The notes beneath the pieces are model-generated. The model saw nothing but the letters and a program-made list of their open reading frames with translations. It had not been told where the DNA came from and did not search any database. DNA of 62,276 bases from an uncultured Bacteroidales bacterium (GTDB taxonomy: Bacteria > Bacteroidota > Bacteroidia > Bacteroidales > Paludibacteraceae). A program made the translations under genes and the position numbers. Numbering within the stretch: the stretch's first letter is position 1; every line of letters starts with the position of its first letter. Location: contig CAIWCC010000212.1 of assembly GCA_903911085.1 (NCBI GenBank), positions 1 to 62,276 of the forward strand. The letters run 5' to 3'. Positions 1 to 11,231 of this stretch are shown in pieces.

Positions 1-46
1 ATCCGTTTTTAAATCCGCTACATCAGCGAAAATCAGCGTTCTATTC
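1..46. repeat. Intergenic repeat, left-edge copy
   Basis: This AT-rich stretch contains phrases such as ATCCGCTACATCAGCGAAAA and is similar, in reverse complement, to 58270-58312. Dispersed 'ATCCGC...ATCAGCG' strings of this sort occur between genes in Bacteroidota. No coding potential is seen. The window starts inside or at the end of this copy, so its true left limit is unknown. Confidence 0.5.
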
Positions 47-204
47 TGTTAAATAAGTAATGATAACGTATATTTATTAATATAAATATTCAAATAAATT
101 GTGATGATTTAATTATCAAAAGCTTGTTCAAAGCTATATTTGAGTTAAATTAATTTTATTGGGTGCAAAAGCCGATAGTCATTTTTTTTTATGCAGAATT
201 GTAA

Positions 205-212
205 TAACTTTG
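205..212 (+). promoter_or_regulatory. Possible -7 element for the O-methyltransferase gene
   Basis: TAACTTTG matches the Bacteroidota -7 consensus TAnnTTTG and lies 37 bases before the ATG at 249. The -33 position is T-rich without a clear TTG, so the call is tentative. Confidence 0.4.
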
Positions 213-248
213 AAGTATTAGATTTTTAATTTATTTATAGTTTAACAA

Positions 249-872
249 ATGATTGAACAATATATACTTGCACATTCAGAGAGTGAACCTGAATACCTGG
301 CAAAAATTAATCGTAAGACACATTTACGTATGTTAAACCCACGCATGCTTTCGGGTCATTTTCAAGGTAGAGTTTTATCGATGTTTTGCCAGATGATACA
401 ACCTAAATATGTATTAGAATTAGGCACTTTTACCGGTTATTCTGCTCTTTGTTTAGCCGAAGGTTTGTCTGAAGGAGCTGAATTGCATACCGTTGAATGT
501 GATGATGAATTAGAAGATTTTATTCTTGAAAATTTTGCAGGTTCACCTCACGGTCATAAAATACATCTGCATATTGGTGATGCTTTAAGTGAAATTGCCA
601 AATTAGATTATACGTTTGATTTGGTATTTATTGATGCAGATAAACGTCAGTATTTAGATTACTATGAAGCAGTTTTATTAAAACTTCGTGTTGGGGGTTT
701 TATATTAGCTGACAATACACTTTGGGATGGAAAAGTAATAAGCGAAATTGAATCAAATGATAAACAAACGATAGAAATTATGCGTTTTAATGATTTCGTG
801 GCTACTGATTCTCGTGTCGAAAAAGTATTATTACCTTTGCGTGATGGTTTGACTTTAATACGTAAGAGATAA
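249..872 (+). CDS. Class I SAM-dependent O-methyltransferase
   Basis: The 207-residue product fits the cation-dependent O-methyltransferase family (caffeoyl-CoA OMT / YrrM type). The SAM-binding motif LELGTFTG is at residues 56-63. The acidic metal-site motif FIDADK follows at 127-132, and the third and fourth metal ligands are expected at D155 and N156 (ADNTLWDG). These enzymes transfer a methyl group from S-adenosylmethionine to a hydroxyl, usually with Mg2+. The acceptor cannot be told from sequence. The gene stands alone, with a MITE-like repeat directly after it. Length and motifs are complete and there is no signal peptide, so it is cytoplasmic. Confidence 0.9.
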   Translation: MIEQYILAHSESEPEYLAKINRKTHLRMLNPRMLSGHFQGRVLSMFCQMIQPKYVLELGTFTGYSALCLAEGLSEGAELHTVECDDELEDFILENFAGSPHGHKIHLHIGDALSEIAKLDYTFDLVFIDADKRQYLDYYEAVLLKLRVGGFILADNTLWDGKVISEIESNDKQTIEIMRFNDFVATDSRVEKVLLPLRDGLTLIRKR

Positions 873-929
873 TTTTAAAATATATAACTGAAATTCAGGT
901 GTATGATTTAAGACTTAAAATAGAAAATT

Positions 930-1205
930 GGTTCTAGCACTTTTGGTGCGGGTTGATATTTTTAAACCTTATAAGACTATTTATATTGAAATAAATTTAA
1001 CCACACTAGGCACATTAGTTCACAATAGAATAAATGCTTTCAGCATTTATAATGAATCAGATAATACCGAAAGGTATTTATCTATTGTGTTCTTTTATTA
1101 GAATCTATCTTTTTTCTATTGTACCTTATGTGCCTAGTGTGGTTTTTGTTTATTATGAATTTAAGGATTATTTCATATAGAACTCACACAATTGAGTGCT
1201 GAACC
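930..1205. mobile_element. MITE-like palindromic element, copy 1
   Basis: This is a non-coding element of about 276 bp with nested inverted repeats. The outer ends are GGTTCTAGCACTTTTGGTGC and, at the right, a sequence whose complement reads GGTTCAGCACTCAATTGTGT. Inner arms near 1001-1024 and 1121-1144 also pair (ACCACACTAGGCACAT with ATGTGCCTAGTGTGGT). The centre holds two small hairpins: AATGCTTTCAGCATT at 1033-1047 and AATACC-GAAA-GGTATT at 1063-1078. A second copy lies at 33145-33386. No transposase is present in the window, so it would have to be mobilised in trans, or it may be a structured RNA element. Confidence 0.7.
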
Positions 1206-1309
1206 AGAAAATTAATAAAAGAATCAAATATGTAGTTTGACTTTTTATTGAAATTAAGTTGAACATTAATTAATTGCTCTGTCGAATGATAGAGGTAGAG
1301 ATAATAAAT

Positions 1310-1705
1310 ATGTATATTTACGAATTAGAATTTAAAGTGCGTGACTATGAGTGCGATTTGCAGGGGATAGTCAATAACTCTGTGTATCAAAATTATTTGG
1401 AACATACTCGTCACGAGTATTTGTTGGATAATAATGTGAGTTTTGATTTATTACACCAGCAGGGTGTAGACGCTGTGGTGGCACGTATTGAAATGGCATT
1501 CAAAACACCGCTTCGTTCAGGTGATACTTTTATTTCAAAGCTTTATATCACTAAAGAAGGTGTGAAATATGTGTTTCATCAAGCAATTTTTCGCAAAAAT
1601 GATAACAAAATTTGTTTAAAAGCAAAAGTTGATACAGTGGTGGTAATTAATGGAAAACTTGCTGCTGCACATCCACAGCTAGAAGAGTTAATCGCATTGA
1701 GTTGA
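1310..1705 (+). CDS. Acyl-CoA thioesterase, YbgC/4-hydroxybenzoyl-CoA thioesterase type (hot-dog fold)
   Basis: The 131-residue product has the N-terminal YbgC-like pattern VRDYECDLQGIVNNSVYQNY, including the Asp that acts as catalytic residue in this family, followed by the typical LEHTRHEYL helix. Members hydrolyse acyl-CoA thioesters, and the substrate here is unknown. The frame is open from 1274, but the ATG at 1310 (MYIYELEF) gives the start usual for the family, so I prefer it to an upstream start giving a 12-residue unrelated extension. The MITE-like element ends about 100 bases upstream. Confidence 0.85.
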   Translation: MYIYELEFKVRDYECDLQGIVNNSVYQNYLEHTRHEYLLDNNVSFDLLHQQGVDAVVARIEMAFKTPLRSGDTFISKLYITKEGVKYVFHQAIFRKNDNKICLKAKVDTVVVINGKLAAAHPQLEELIALS

Positions 1706-1815
1706 TATAATAACACTTTTTTGTACATAAGACATAAAGATAGGAGTTAAAATCAAAACATTTTTTGTGTTTGATGCGTTTTGAGTATTATTGATGAATT
1801 AAATTTTTAAATTTT

Positions 1816-2130
1816 ATGAATGAGTTTTTAGAAATAGAAGAAAATATTGTACGAATGCTTAAAACAGTGTTTGACCCCGAAATCCCAGTGAATATTTACG
1901 ACCTTGGATTGATTTATAAAATTGATTTGGCAAGTGACGGTCAACTTAATATTGATATGACTCTTACTGCACCAAACTGTCCTGCAGTAGATTTTATAGT
2001 TGAAGATGTACGCATGAAAGTTGGTAGTGTAGATGGAGTTAAATCTGTAGAAGTAAATATAGTTTTTGAACCAGCATGGGATAAAGACATGATGAGCGAA
2101 GAAGCTCAATTAGAATTGGGATTTCTTTAG
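1816..2130 (+). CDS. SufT/MIP18-like (DUF59) iron-sulfur assembly factor
   Basis: This is a small (104 aa) single-domain protein. It has the DUF59 signatures FDPEIPVNIYDLGLIY near residues 19-34 and TLTAPNCPAVDFI near 49-61. The cysteine in the APNCP motif is the conserved one. Family members such as SufT, PaaD and the MIP18 core help mature Fe-S proteins. Bacteroidota often carry this domain alone, as here. It lies 30 bases before lpxH and probably shares a transcript. The exact role is inferred from the family only. Confidence 0.85.
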   Translation: MNEFLEIEENIVRMLKTVFDPEIPVNIYDLGLIYKIDLASDGQLNIDMTLTAPNCPAVDFIVEDVRMKVGSVDGVKSVEVNIVFEPAWDKDMMSEEAQLELGFL

Positions 2131-2159
2131 TTATCAGTTAGTCAATTAATTAAATAAAA

Positions 2160-2915
2160 ATGATATATTTTCTATCAGATGCACATCTGGGTTCATTACT
2201 CGTAAAGGAGCCTCGATTACACGAAAAGATGCTTGTAAATTGGTTAGATGAAGTAAAGAAAGATGCAAAAGTCATTTATTTACTTGGTGATATGTTCGAT
2301 TTTTGGTTCGAGTATAGCACTGTAGTTCCCAAAGGTTTTGTTCGATTTTTAGGAAAATTAGCTGAGCTGGTAGATGCTGGTATTGAAATTCATTTCTTTA
2401 CTGGTAATCATGATATTTGGACATTTGGATATCTCGAAAAAGAAGTGGGGTTAATTGTTCATAAACAGCCCATAACTATTGAAATTGGTAATAAACGTTT
2501 TTTCTTGGCACATGGTGATGGACTTTATGCCGAAAAGCGAGGTTTCCAGGTTCTTCGTAAAATCTTCCATAGTCCATTTATTCAAATGCTTTTTAGTCTT
2601 ATTCCAGCTAGAGTAGGGCAGGGTTTTGGCTATAGTTGGTCGAAAAGTAACCGAGAAAAAATTAAACATATCGAAAATAAATTTCGAGGCGAAGAGAATG
2701 AAAATCTAGTTGTTTTTGCAAAAAAATATCTAGAATCAAACGATGTTGATTTTCTGATTTTTGGACATAGACATATAGCGCTTGATTTACAATTGAAAAA
2801 CCAAAAACGTGTTGTAATTTTAGGTGACTTTGTAAGTATTTTTTCTTATGGAGTTTTTGATGGAAATGAATTTAGATTGGAGTTTGTTGAGATACCAGAC
2901 AACTTTAAAGTTTAA
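2160..2915 (+). CDS. lpxH: UDP-2,3-diacylglucosamine diphosphatase
   Basis: This calcineurin-like metallophosphoesterase of 251 aa carries all the metal-binding blocks: SDAHLG (D7, H9), GDMFDFW (D44), GNHD (83-85), AHGD and GHRH. LpxH removes UMP from UDP-2,3-diacylglucosamine to give lipid X in lipid A synthesis, at the inner face of the cytoplasmic membrane. FDFWFEY is typical of LpxH rather than of generic phosphoesterases. The gene follows the SufT-like gene by 30 bases and converges on the OstA-like gene to the right. Confidence 0.88.
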   Translation: MIYFLSDAHLGSLLVKEPRLHEKMLVNWLDEVKKDAKVIYLLGDMFDFWFEYSTVVPKGFVRFLGKLAELVDAGIEIHFFTGNHDIWTFGYLEKEVGLIVHKQPITIEIGNKRFFLAHGDGLYAEKRGFQVLRKIFHSPFIQMLFSLIPARVGQGFGYSWSKSNREKIKHIENKFRGEENENLVVFAKKYLESNDVDFLIFGHRHIALDLQLKNQKRVVILGDFVSIFSYGVFDGNEFRLEFVEIPDNFKV

Positions 2916-3021
2916 TCAGAAAATTAGTATATTCAGTTTGAACTTTAGTTTTTGTATTTCTAGGGTTGAATGTTGCCTTTCTAAATTTTAAAAGTTACAT
3001 AGAAATTATTTATTCTAGTTT

Positions 3022-4812
3022 CTATTTTTTCTTTTTCTTAACGGGAGTTTTTGCAATTACTGGCTCAACTTTAAATAAACCCTCACCTTGTTTAAGTCTT
3101 TTACCTTTTGTAAAAGTCAATAACACATCTTCTTTTTTCTTTGGACGCTGATTATCAATCCAAAAAAAGTTTTTTAAGAACATATCCGAACCTGTGAGTT
3201 GTCCAAGCGGATACATATTACCAGTTGAGGCAGAAGTCATTACTATGCGTTCTACCTTTTTGTTTTTGATAAACATTTTCACAAAGCTACTTTGGGTTTT
3301 ATTGAGTCCTACAAGTGTTGAATCTTTATCATCCATCGGATAGTAAATAGTTTCAGCATTACCGTTTACGTCTACTTTTTTCAATTGTCCACTATCCATG
3401 TAAGCAATTATTTCCTTGCCTGAAAGTTGGTTGAAATGAATAGAGTCTTGTTGTTGAACTGTCATAGCAGATTTTTGAATATGCACACGTTCTAATTTTT
3501 GTTTTTTTGTAAATGCTTGTATAATTTCCCCTGAGAGTTGATTTTTCTCAGCCCAAAGCACCGGTTCGCCAAGCATATTCATTACTGAGTCGCGCCCAGA
3601 ATATGACAAAGAGTCGCACAATCCTTGAGCATCATTGCGATAAAAACGTACATTGTAAAATCCTCGCATCACATCGTAAATTGAATCTTTGGAGGTGCGC
3701 AATGTATCGGCATGAACATACAATGTATCTTTGCTTGACCAATCAACAAGAATTGCAGAATCGGCAGCCAAGCCAATTTGTTTTGTTTCGTGGTAATAAA
3801 GATAGTTGCCTATTAAAGTAGATTTTTGAATTGTGTCATTCAGAACTACATGGTTAAAACCTTCACCGTATTTTTGCTTTTTATCATAGAAAAGTGTATC
3901 TCCCACTAATGTTTTACCATCTTTCTCTTTAATCAATGATCTATCTAAAAGCATCATAAGCTCTGTTGCAGTATTGTACCAACCTCTATTTGTATAAATG
4001 TTTGTTTCTTTGTTATATAATATATGGGTAGGTCCTACAATATTTGCAACGCTTGTTTTCGTATTGTATTTCAGAGTGTCAGAGTCTAAAACGAAATTTT
4101 TATTTACCAAATGAACTTTAGTCTTGAATAATGCTTCATTTGTTGTTGGTGAATACTGTCCCCAAATAGAAGTAAGCGTATTCAATGGATCAACAATTTT
4201 ACCTCCAGTGTAATAGTAAGCTACATTTCCTAATCTATCGTAATTCAAACTATCAGTGAAAAGTGTGGTTTTACGATTCTCCATTTTTACATTATGGCGC
4301 ATACGAGCTAATTTTATATTGCCATCGTAATAAAGTATATCGCCATATACAAAAAGCGTATCACCCTGTACAATTCGCACATTACCAAAGGCATCGAGAG
4401 AATTGGCTCCTTCGTAAAAATAGGCACTGTCACAGTATAACAATGCATTATCGTGACGAAAACGCACGCTTCCTTTTAGAACTTGCACATCGGGTCTTAA
4501 AAGTTGGTCACATGATAAAGTTTCAGAATTTTCGAGGTATACTAAAGTGCCTTTTTTATTTGCAGAAAAATTAATTGGCGGCGCGAGCAAAACACTTGGT
4601 TTTTGTACTTTTATTACTTTATTCTTCTTGCTTTTAACAATGGCTTTGTTAGATCCTAGTTGGCTCCTTAATACCTCATTTCGTAATTGTCGGGGGTGAA
4701 TTATTTGTGCACTAATAACAGCAAAAAACAAACAGAGCACACCAAATAATACGATGTGCTTGTTCGTTTTTATTCCTCGAAAAGGAAAATTCTTTTGTAT
4801 ATTGTATAACAT
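3022..4812 (-). CDS. OstA-like protein (LptA/LptD N-terminal-like beta-jellyroll)
   Basis: The 596-residue exported protein has an N-terminal hydrophobic segment (about residues 18-36) and then a long run of OstA-type repeats, for example RPDVQVLKGSVRFRHDN and the recurring 'GDTLFYD', 'ADTLRTSKDS' and 'NVRIVQGDTL' phrases. The fold is that of LptA/LptC/LptD periplasmic domains, which carry lipopolysaccharide across the periplasm. No C-terminal LptD barrel is visible, and the end is Lys-rich (KTPVKKKKK). It is the last gene of a leftward run after the SurA-like foldase, 45 bases away. That fits a joint role in outer-membrane assembly, as in other Bacteroidales. The LPS role itself is inferred. 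Confidence 0.85.
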   Translation of the reverse strand: MLYNIQKNFPFRGIKTNKHIVLFGVLCLFFAVISAQIIHPRQLRNEVLRSQLGSNKAIVKSKKNKVIKVQKPSVLLAPPINFSANKKGTLVYLENSETLSCDQLLRPDVQVLKGSVRFRHDNALLYCDSAYFYEGANSLDAFGNVRIVQGDTLFVYGDILYYDGNIKLARMRHNVKMENRKTTLFTDSLNYDRLGNVAYYYTGGKIVDPLNTLTSIWGQYSPTTNEALFKTKVHLVNKNFVLDSDTLKYNTKTSVANIVGPTHILYNKETNIYTNRGWYNTATELMMLLDRSLIKEKDGKTLVGDTLFYDKKQKYGEGFNHVVLNDTIQKSTLIGNYLYYHETKQIGLAADSAILVDWSSKDTLYVHADTLRTSKDSIYDVMRGFYNVRFYRNDAQGLCDSLSYSGRDSVMNMLGEPVLWAEKNQLSGEIIQAFTKKQKLERVHIQKSAMTVQQQDSIHFNQLSGKEIIAYMDSGQLKKVDVNGNAETIYYPMDDKDSTLVGLNKTQSSFVKMFIKNKKVERIVMTSASTGNMYPLGQLTGSDMFLKNFFWIDNQRPKKKEDVLLTFTKGKRLKQGEGLFKVEPVIAKTPVKKKKK

Positions 4813-4856
4813 TTTAATTTCTAACGATTATAGCTTTTTTTAAGTCTCTGAGCTAA

Positions 4857-6212
4857 TTAATCTTTAATCCAACCTGAATATTGAAATTTACATTTTCTCC
4901 AAGCTGGATCAATGCTAATATAAGTTTCTTTTTGTTTTTTGATAATCCAATCGTTTATAAATTTTTCTTTGTTTTTGTTCTCAAAAATAGCTTTTAGCAT
5001 TTGGTAATCATCAGTAAGATTTGCTTGGTGGCTTTCAACTTTTGATTTTACTTTTACTACAGCAACTACTTCTTTTCCTGATGATTGATTTATCATAGTG
5101 AATGGTTTTGATATTTCACTAACATTCATTCCATAAACAACTTTCCCGATTTCTGGTGGTAAATCTTGAAATTCAAATTTTGAAGTGCCACTTTTTTCGT
5201 TTAACATTAATCCTGCATTCATAGCAGTATTTTTGTCTTGCGAGAAATTTAAAACAGCTTGTTCAAATGTAATTTTATTTCCTCTAATTTGGTTTGAAAT
5301 TGAGTCTAAGTTAGTTACTGCCTTGTTTTTTTCAACTAATGACACTTTGGGTTTTAATAAAATATGTCGACAGTTTATTCTATCTCCTCGTTTTTCAATT
5401 AATTGAATAATATGAAATCCAAATTCTGTTTGAACAATACGCGATACTTTTTTTGTATCAAGCAAGTTAAAAGCAGCTGCAGAAAATTCTGGCACAAGTT
5501 GACCACGTCCCATAAATCCAAGTTCGCCACCACGTTTTGCACTTTCAGTATCCTCGGAATAAAGGCGTGCTAAAACAGAAAAATCGCCAGAGTTATTGTT
5601 AATCCTTTCAGTAAAATCGCGTAATCTTTCTTTTATTCTATTGGTTTCATCTACCGAAACTGGAGGCTCAAAGCTTATAATTTGAAGTTCAACTTGTGCC
5701 GGTACTGTAGGAATACTATCTGGAGGTAAATTGACAAAATAGCGACGAATATCTGCTGGAGTAGATTTTATATCTCCAACTAACTTTTGTTTCATTTGCT
5801 GTATTGTTTGTTGATCACGGTACATATCGTGAAGAAACTCTCTAAGATCGACGGTGTTTTTCTTAAAATACTCTTCCATTTTTTCTTTCGAACCAATTTG
5901 AGAAATATAGTAGTTTATACGGCGGTCAACCTCACTTGCTACAGATGATTCATTCACAACTATACTGTCAAGACCAGCTTGATGCAAGAAAAGTTTTTGA
6001 ATGGCCATTTGTTCTGGAATTACACAATATGGATCACCCTGTATTTGTGTTCCTTCGTATTGAGCTCTTATTCGTTCTTGTTCAACTTCTGATTTAAGTA
6101 TGGATTCATCGCCCACTACCCAAATTACTTCGTCAATTATATTTTTTTGTGCTAGCATATCTATAGGAGTTATGCATACTAAAAAGAAAAAATATAGAAT
6201 TATTTTTTTCAT
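4857..6212 (-). CDS. SurA-like periplasmic peptidyl-prolyl cis-trans isomerase
   Basis: The 451-aa protein has a signal peptide (KKIILYFFFLVCITP...MLAQ). An N-terminal SurA-type chaperone region comes next (residues about 25-165, including IDEVIWVVGDESILKSEVEQ). Two parvulin domains follow, the first with GGELGFMGRGQLVPEFSAAA and EFGFHIIQLIEKRGDR. SurA helps beta-barrel proteins fold in the periplasm. The second parvulin domain (about 275-390) is less well conserved, as in many SurA proteins. It sits between a small foldase-like lipoprotein and the OstA-like gene, all on the minus strand with gaps of 45-56 bases. Confidence 0.9.
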   Translation of the reverse strand: MKKIILYFFFLVCITPIDMLAQKNIIDEVIWVVGDESILKSEVEQERIRAQYEGTQIQGDPYCVIPEQMAIQKLFLHQAGLDSIVVNESSVASEVDRRINYYISQIGSKEKMEEYFKKNTVDLREFLHDMYRDQQTIQQMKQKLVGDIKSTPADIRRYFVNLPPDSIPTVPAQVELQIISFEPPVSVDETNRIKERLRDFTERINNNSGDFSVLARLYSEDTESAKRGGELGFMGRGQLVPEFSAAAFNLLDTKKVSRIVQTEFGFHIIQLIEKRGDRINCRHILLKPKVSLVEKNKAVTNLDSISNQIRGNKITFEQAVLNFSQDKNTAMNAGLMLNEKSGTSKFEFQDLPPEIGKVVYGMNVSEISKPFTMINQSSGKEVVAVVKVKSKVESHQANLTDDYQMLKAIFENKNKEKFINDWIIKKQKETYISIDPAWRKCKFQYSGWIKD

Positions 6213-6268
6213 AAATGATTGAATGTATTTAATTGAAATTTATTGATGCAAAATTTATTATAGGAAAA

Positions 6269-7126
6269 CTATCTTTTAAAAAAACTCACATCTTCGTTTT
6301 TTACTGCATCGTTGTAGAGTTCAGTTTCAAACTTTTGAATGAAATCGGCTTTTTTCTTATTTAGCAATATATTGGAAATTTTGTCTTTGGCCAATTCTAA
6401 AGGTTCTACTTGACCAATATTTCGATAACTAGTTATTCGTAAAAAATAATGTTGAGTACTATCTGATGTTTCTACAAAACGATTAGAAGAAACAAAATTT
6501 GATGGATCTTCAACTTGTAAAGGCATTTTCTTTAGTATTTCTGAAAATGGAATCCATCTATTTCCAAAGTAATCGTAACTAATAGCATTTTGAATACTAT
6601 ATTTTTCAATGTTTTGCAAAGCCTTTTCGTTGCTTGATTGAACCCAACTTCTCACATTGCCCATATTTGTTGCTTTTGCAGGCACTATCAACAATAAACC
6701 TTTAATAATATTTTCTTTGAGTAATAGTTGTTCGCTGTATTGTGTGTAAAAATCATTCAACTCATCTTCCGAAGGTTCTTTTGGAAGTCTTTGTTCAATC
6801 ATTTTTTGTTGGTATTGATGAATGGTAATTGATTTTCGATAACTTTCAACCATTTCTTCAATTTCTGCTTTATTGGTAACGTTTCGCTTTGCATTTTCAT
6901 ACATAAGTACATCAGTAGTCCATTTTCTTATAAAACTTTGAGCTATTTCAGTACTGTCAGAATCACTTGCATTGGGAGGTATAATTTGTTGAACATCATC
7001 AAGATATAAAAATTTTCCTTCTACTTCGAGCAATGCTGTTCGAGAATCCTTTGGAGTTTTGGGAGTGCACGACACAAAACCTACCAAGGCAATAATTAAT
7101 GAAAGAAATTGTGTTGTTTTAATCAT
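6269..7126 (-). CDS. Foldase-like lipoprotein (SurA N-terminal-like, no clear rotamase domain)
   Basis: This 285-residue lipoprotein has a lipobox VGFVSC with Cys20 as the lipidated residue. The body is helical and resembles the chaperone part of SurA/PrsA proteins (EIEEMVESYRKSITIHQYQQ, then LPKEPSEDELNDFYTQYSEQ). A canonical parvulin signature of the GGxLG type is not evident. It lies between two true PpiC/SurA-like genes in the same direction, so a role as chaperone partner at the envelope is likely but inferred. Orthologues in this position are usually listed as hypothetical or peptidyl-prolyl isomerase. Confidence 0.7.
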   Translation of the reverse strand: MIKTTQFLSLIIALVGFVSCTPKTPKDSRTALLEVEGKFLYLDDVQQIIPPNASDSDSTEIAQSFIRKWTTDVLMYENAKRNVTNKAEIEEMVESYRKSITIHQYQQKMIEQRLPKEPSEDELNDFYTQYSEQLLLKENIIKGLLLIVPAKATNMGNVRSWVQSSNEKALQNIEKYSIQNAISYDYFGNRWIPFSEILKKMPLQVEDPSNFVSSNRFVETSDSTQHYFLRITSYRNIGQVEPLELAKDKISNILLNKKKADFIQKFETELYNDAVKNEDVSFFKR

Positions 7127-7216
7127 CTATTCGATGTATTCAAAAATATGATTTTGAAAATATAAGCGCAAAAATAAATGTACAATATTTGACTTTTATT
7201 TTTGCGCTTTTGTTTA

Positions 7217-9157
7217 TTAGTTTTTCTTGACTGTTTTCAATACATCTTGTTTGACAACAACTGGATATTTGGCTCTAAGTGTTTTAATCCAGTCTTTTTC
7301 TAAAAACTCTTGATAATCGGCAGTAACTAAACCACGAACATCAGTATAGTCTTCAGGTGTATTTTTTAGCATTTTACCAGAGATAAATACAAAAGGATAA
7401 TCTGTTGCAGGAACATATTTTTCTTTTGTTTTAAATGCCATATTATCAATTACTTTATTTTCGCCTTGAACATATAAACCCTTGTCAATTTTTACATATT
7501 GAACACTGTCATTAAGACGAGTACGTAAGTATTTATCTATAGAATCGTTTGGAGACTTTTTTACAAGAGATTTTGCCAACTTGAATGTTGCCTTGTTTTT
7601 ACAATATATAACTCTTCCTTTGTAGTGAGGTTTTTCCCATCGGTACACTTCTTGATGACCTTTGAAATATTTCTCAAGCCCATCAGTATCTTTGGATGCT
7701 TTTTCCCAAACTTCTTTGTTACTTACTTCAAATAACAAAATTCCATCGTGGTATTCTTGCATAAGGAACTTGAAATCATCGTGTTTGCTTTCTAATTGAC
7801 TATCCTCGAATGATAATAATTCTTTGTTTACAAATGCATTTAATTTTTGGTCAATCATCTCTGAAGCAATACTCTTGTCAGTGTTATTGTTCTTTTTCAA
7901 AAAATCAGCAAATTCAGCTTGTGTATATTTTTTATTTGCAAAACTAAAAAGTGGTTTGTTTAATGAACTAATTTTTGCAAAATAAGTTGAATCGAGTGCA
8001 GGTTTTACTGCAAGTAAGCAATAAAACTCAGTGACATTTGGTTGTATTACTTGATAATTGTAATCAGCTCTAAGTTTATTTAAAAAAGCATCTTGTCCTT
8101 TGTTTGCACGTTCATCGCGTTTCACTTTTCTTTCTAACTCAGCTTTTAATTCATCAAATGAAGCAAGCCCTTTTTTATCAATTAATTTAATAATATGCCA
8201 TCCATAAGCAGATTTAATAGGTTCTGAGACATCTCCAATATTCTTAAGTTCAAATGCAGCAGTTTCAAATTCAGGTACCATGCGACCAGTTCCAAACCAA
8301 GGGAGTTCACCATTTTTTACAGCCGAACCTTTGTCTTGCGAAAGTTCTGTTGCCAATTTCCCGAAATCGCCGCCTGCTTTTACACATTTGTAAATTGAAT
8401 CGATACTAATTTTTGCTTTTTTGTTCATTTCTTCATCGCCCTGTGTTGTAAACTTCATTATGTGCGATACCAATACTTCACCCAAAGATGGACGGTGAGC
8501 GTGAATTTTAAGAATGTGATAGCCAAATGATGAGCGTACAGGTTTTGAAATTGCACCTACAGGTGTATTGTATGCCATTGTTTCAAATGGATATACAGTT
8601 CTAAATGCAGAAATAAAACCTAGTCGACCACTATTTTGTTCAGCCGATTGATCTTCGGATGATGCTTTTGCTACCTTGTTAAAATCTTCTTTCAATAATC
8701 GTTTTCCAATATTATTAATGTCGTTCCAAGCCTTCAATGTATCAGCTGGTGTTGCATTTTGTGGAATTCGAACAAGAATATGACTCACATCCACATCTTC
8801 TTTCGAACGATTGTACGCTTCTAAAAGCAATTCTTCATCTACCTTCGAGTCTGTTAAATATGGTTTTGTTAGTTGAGAACGATAGCCGCTGAGTTCAGTA
8901 GTAAATGATTTCGTGGTGTCAATACCTTGTGTCTTGGCTTCTTCCACTTTCAATTTGAAATTTATAAACAAATCCACATATTCATCAAGTGTTTTTTTGT
9001 CCAGTGAATTGTTTGTGTTGTTTTTGTTATAAATATATTCAAATTCCGACTTCATAACTGGTTTCCCGTTTATGGTCATTAATACTGGATCTGCTTGCGC
9101 AAATGAACTGCTCGATAAAGCAAGTAATGCTAATAATGTAATTACTGGTGATTTCAT
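7217..9157 (-). CDS. Periplasmic peptidyl-prolyl isomerase with two PpiC domains
   Basis: The 646-aa exported protein has a signal peptide ending SSSFAQ. After a SurA-like N-terminal stretch come two parvulin domains. The first, around 125-225, has DVSHILVRIP and AFRTVYPFETMAYNTPVGAI with SFGYHILKIH. The second, around 230-330, has GELPWFGTGRMVPEFETAAF and AYGWHIIKLIDKKG. About 300 C-terminal residues have no recognised domain. It is likely the first gene of the leftward foldase run (7217, 6269, 4857, 3022), 244 bases downstream of guaB. Role: folding of exported or outer-membrane proteins. Confidence 0.88.
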   Translation of the reverse strand: MKSPVITLLALLALSSSSFAQADPVLMTINGKPVMKSEFEYIYNKNNTNNSLDKKTLDEYVDLFINFKLKVEEAKTQGIDTTKSFTTELSGYRSQLTKPYLTDSKVDEELLLEAYNRSKEDVDVSHILVRIPQNATPADTLKAWNDINNIGKRLLKEDFNKVAKASSEDQSAEQNSGRLGFISAFRTVYPFETMAYNTPVGAISKPVRSSFGYHILKIHAHRPSLGEVLVSHIMKFTTQGDEEMNKKAKISIDSIYKCVKAGGDFGKLATELSQDKGSAVKNGELPWFGTGRMVPEFETAAFELKNIGDVSEPIKSAYGWHIIKLIDKKGLASFDELKAELERKVKRDERANKGQDAFLNKLRADYNYQVIQPNVTEFYCLLAVKPALDSTYFAKISSLNKPLFSFANKKYTQAEFADFLKKNNNTDKSIASEMIDQKLNAFVNKELLSFEDSQLESKHDDFKFLMQEYHDGILLFEVSNKEVWEKASKDTDGLEKYFKGHQEVYRWEKPHYKGRVIYCKNKATFKLAKSLVKKSPNDSIDKYLRTRLNDSVQYVKIDKGLYVQGENKVIDNMAFKTKEKYVPATDYPFVFISGKMLKNTPEDYTDVRGLVTADYQEFLEKDWIKTLRAKYPVVVKQDVLKTVKKN

Positions 9158-9401
9158 AAAGTTTTTGAGTGATGAATAAATTCAGTAAAAAAATTAATAA
9201 ATTAGAAATGTTAAAACTATATATCTATTACATTAAACTTTAACGGTGATTTTACAATTTTGTTGCAAAAATGCCGTGATAAAAATTATTAATACAATAA
9301 AAAACTCCAAAAATTTAATTCTAAATCGAAACCGCGACTTCAAATGAGGTTTAGGTCGCAGTTTCAAATGTTGACCATGACATAAAAAGAAACATGCTTT
9401 T

Positions 9402-11231
<1,830 letters not shown>

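Noticed and set aside
9328-9365. GAAACCGCGAC / GTCGCAGTTTC hairpin downstream of guaB
   Set aside because: It is an imperfect stem without a T run on the minus strand. It could be a weak terminator, but support is insufficient for a feature.
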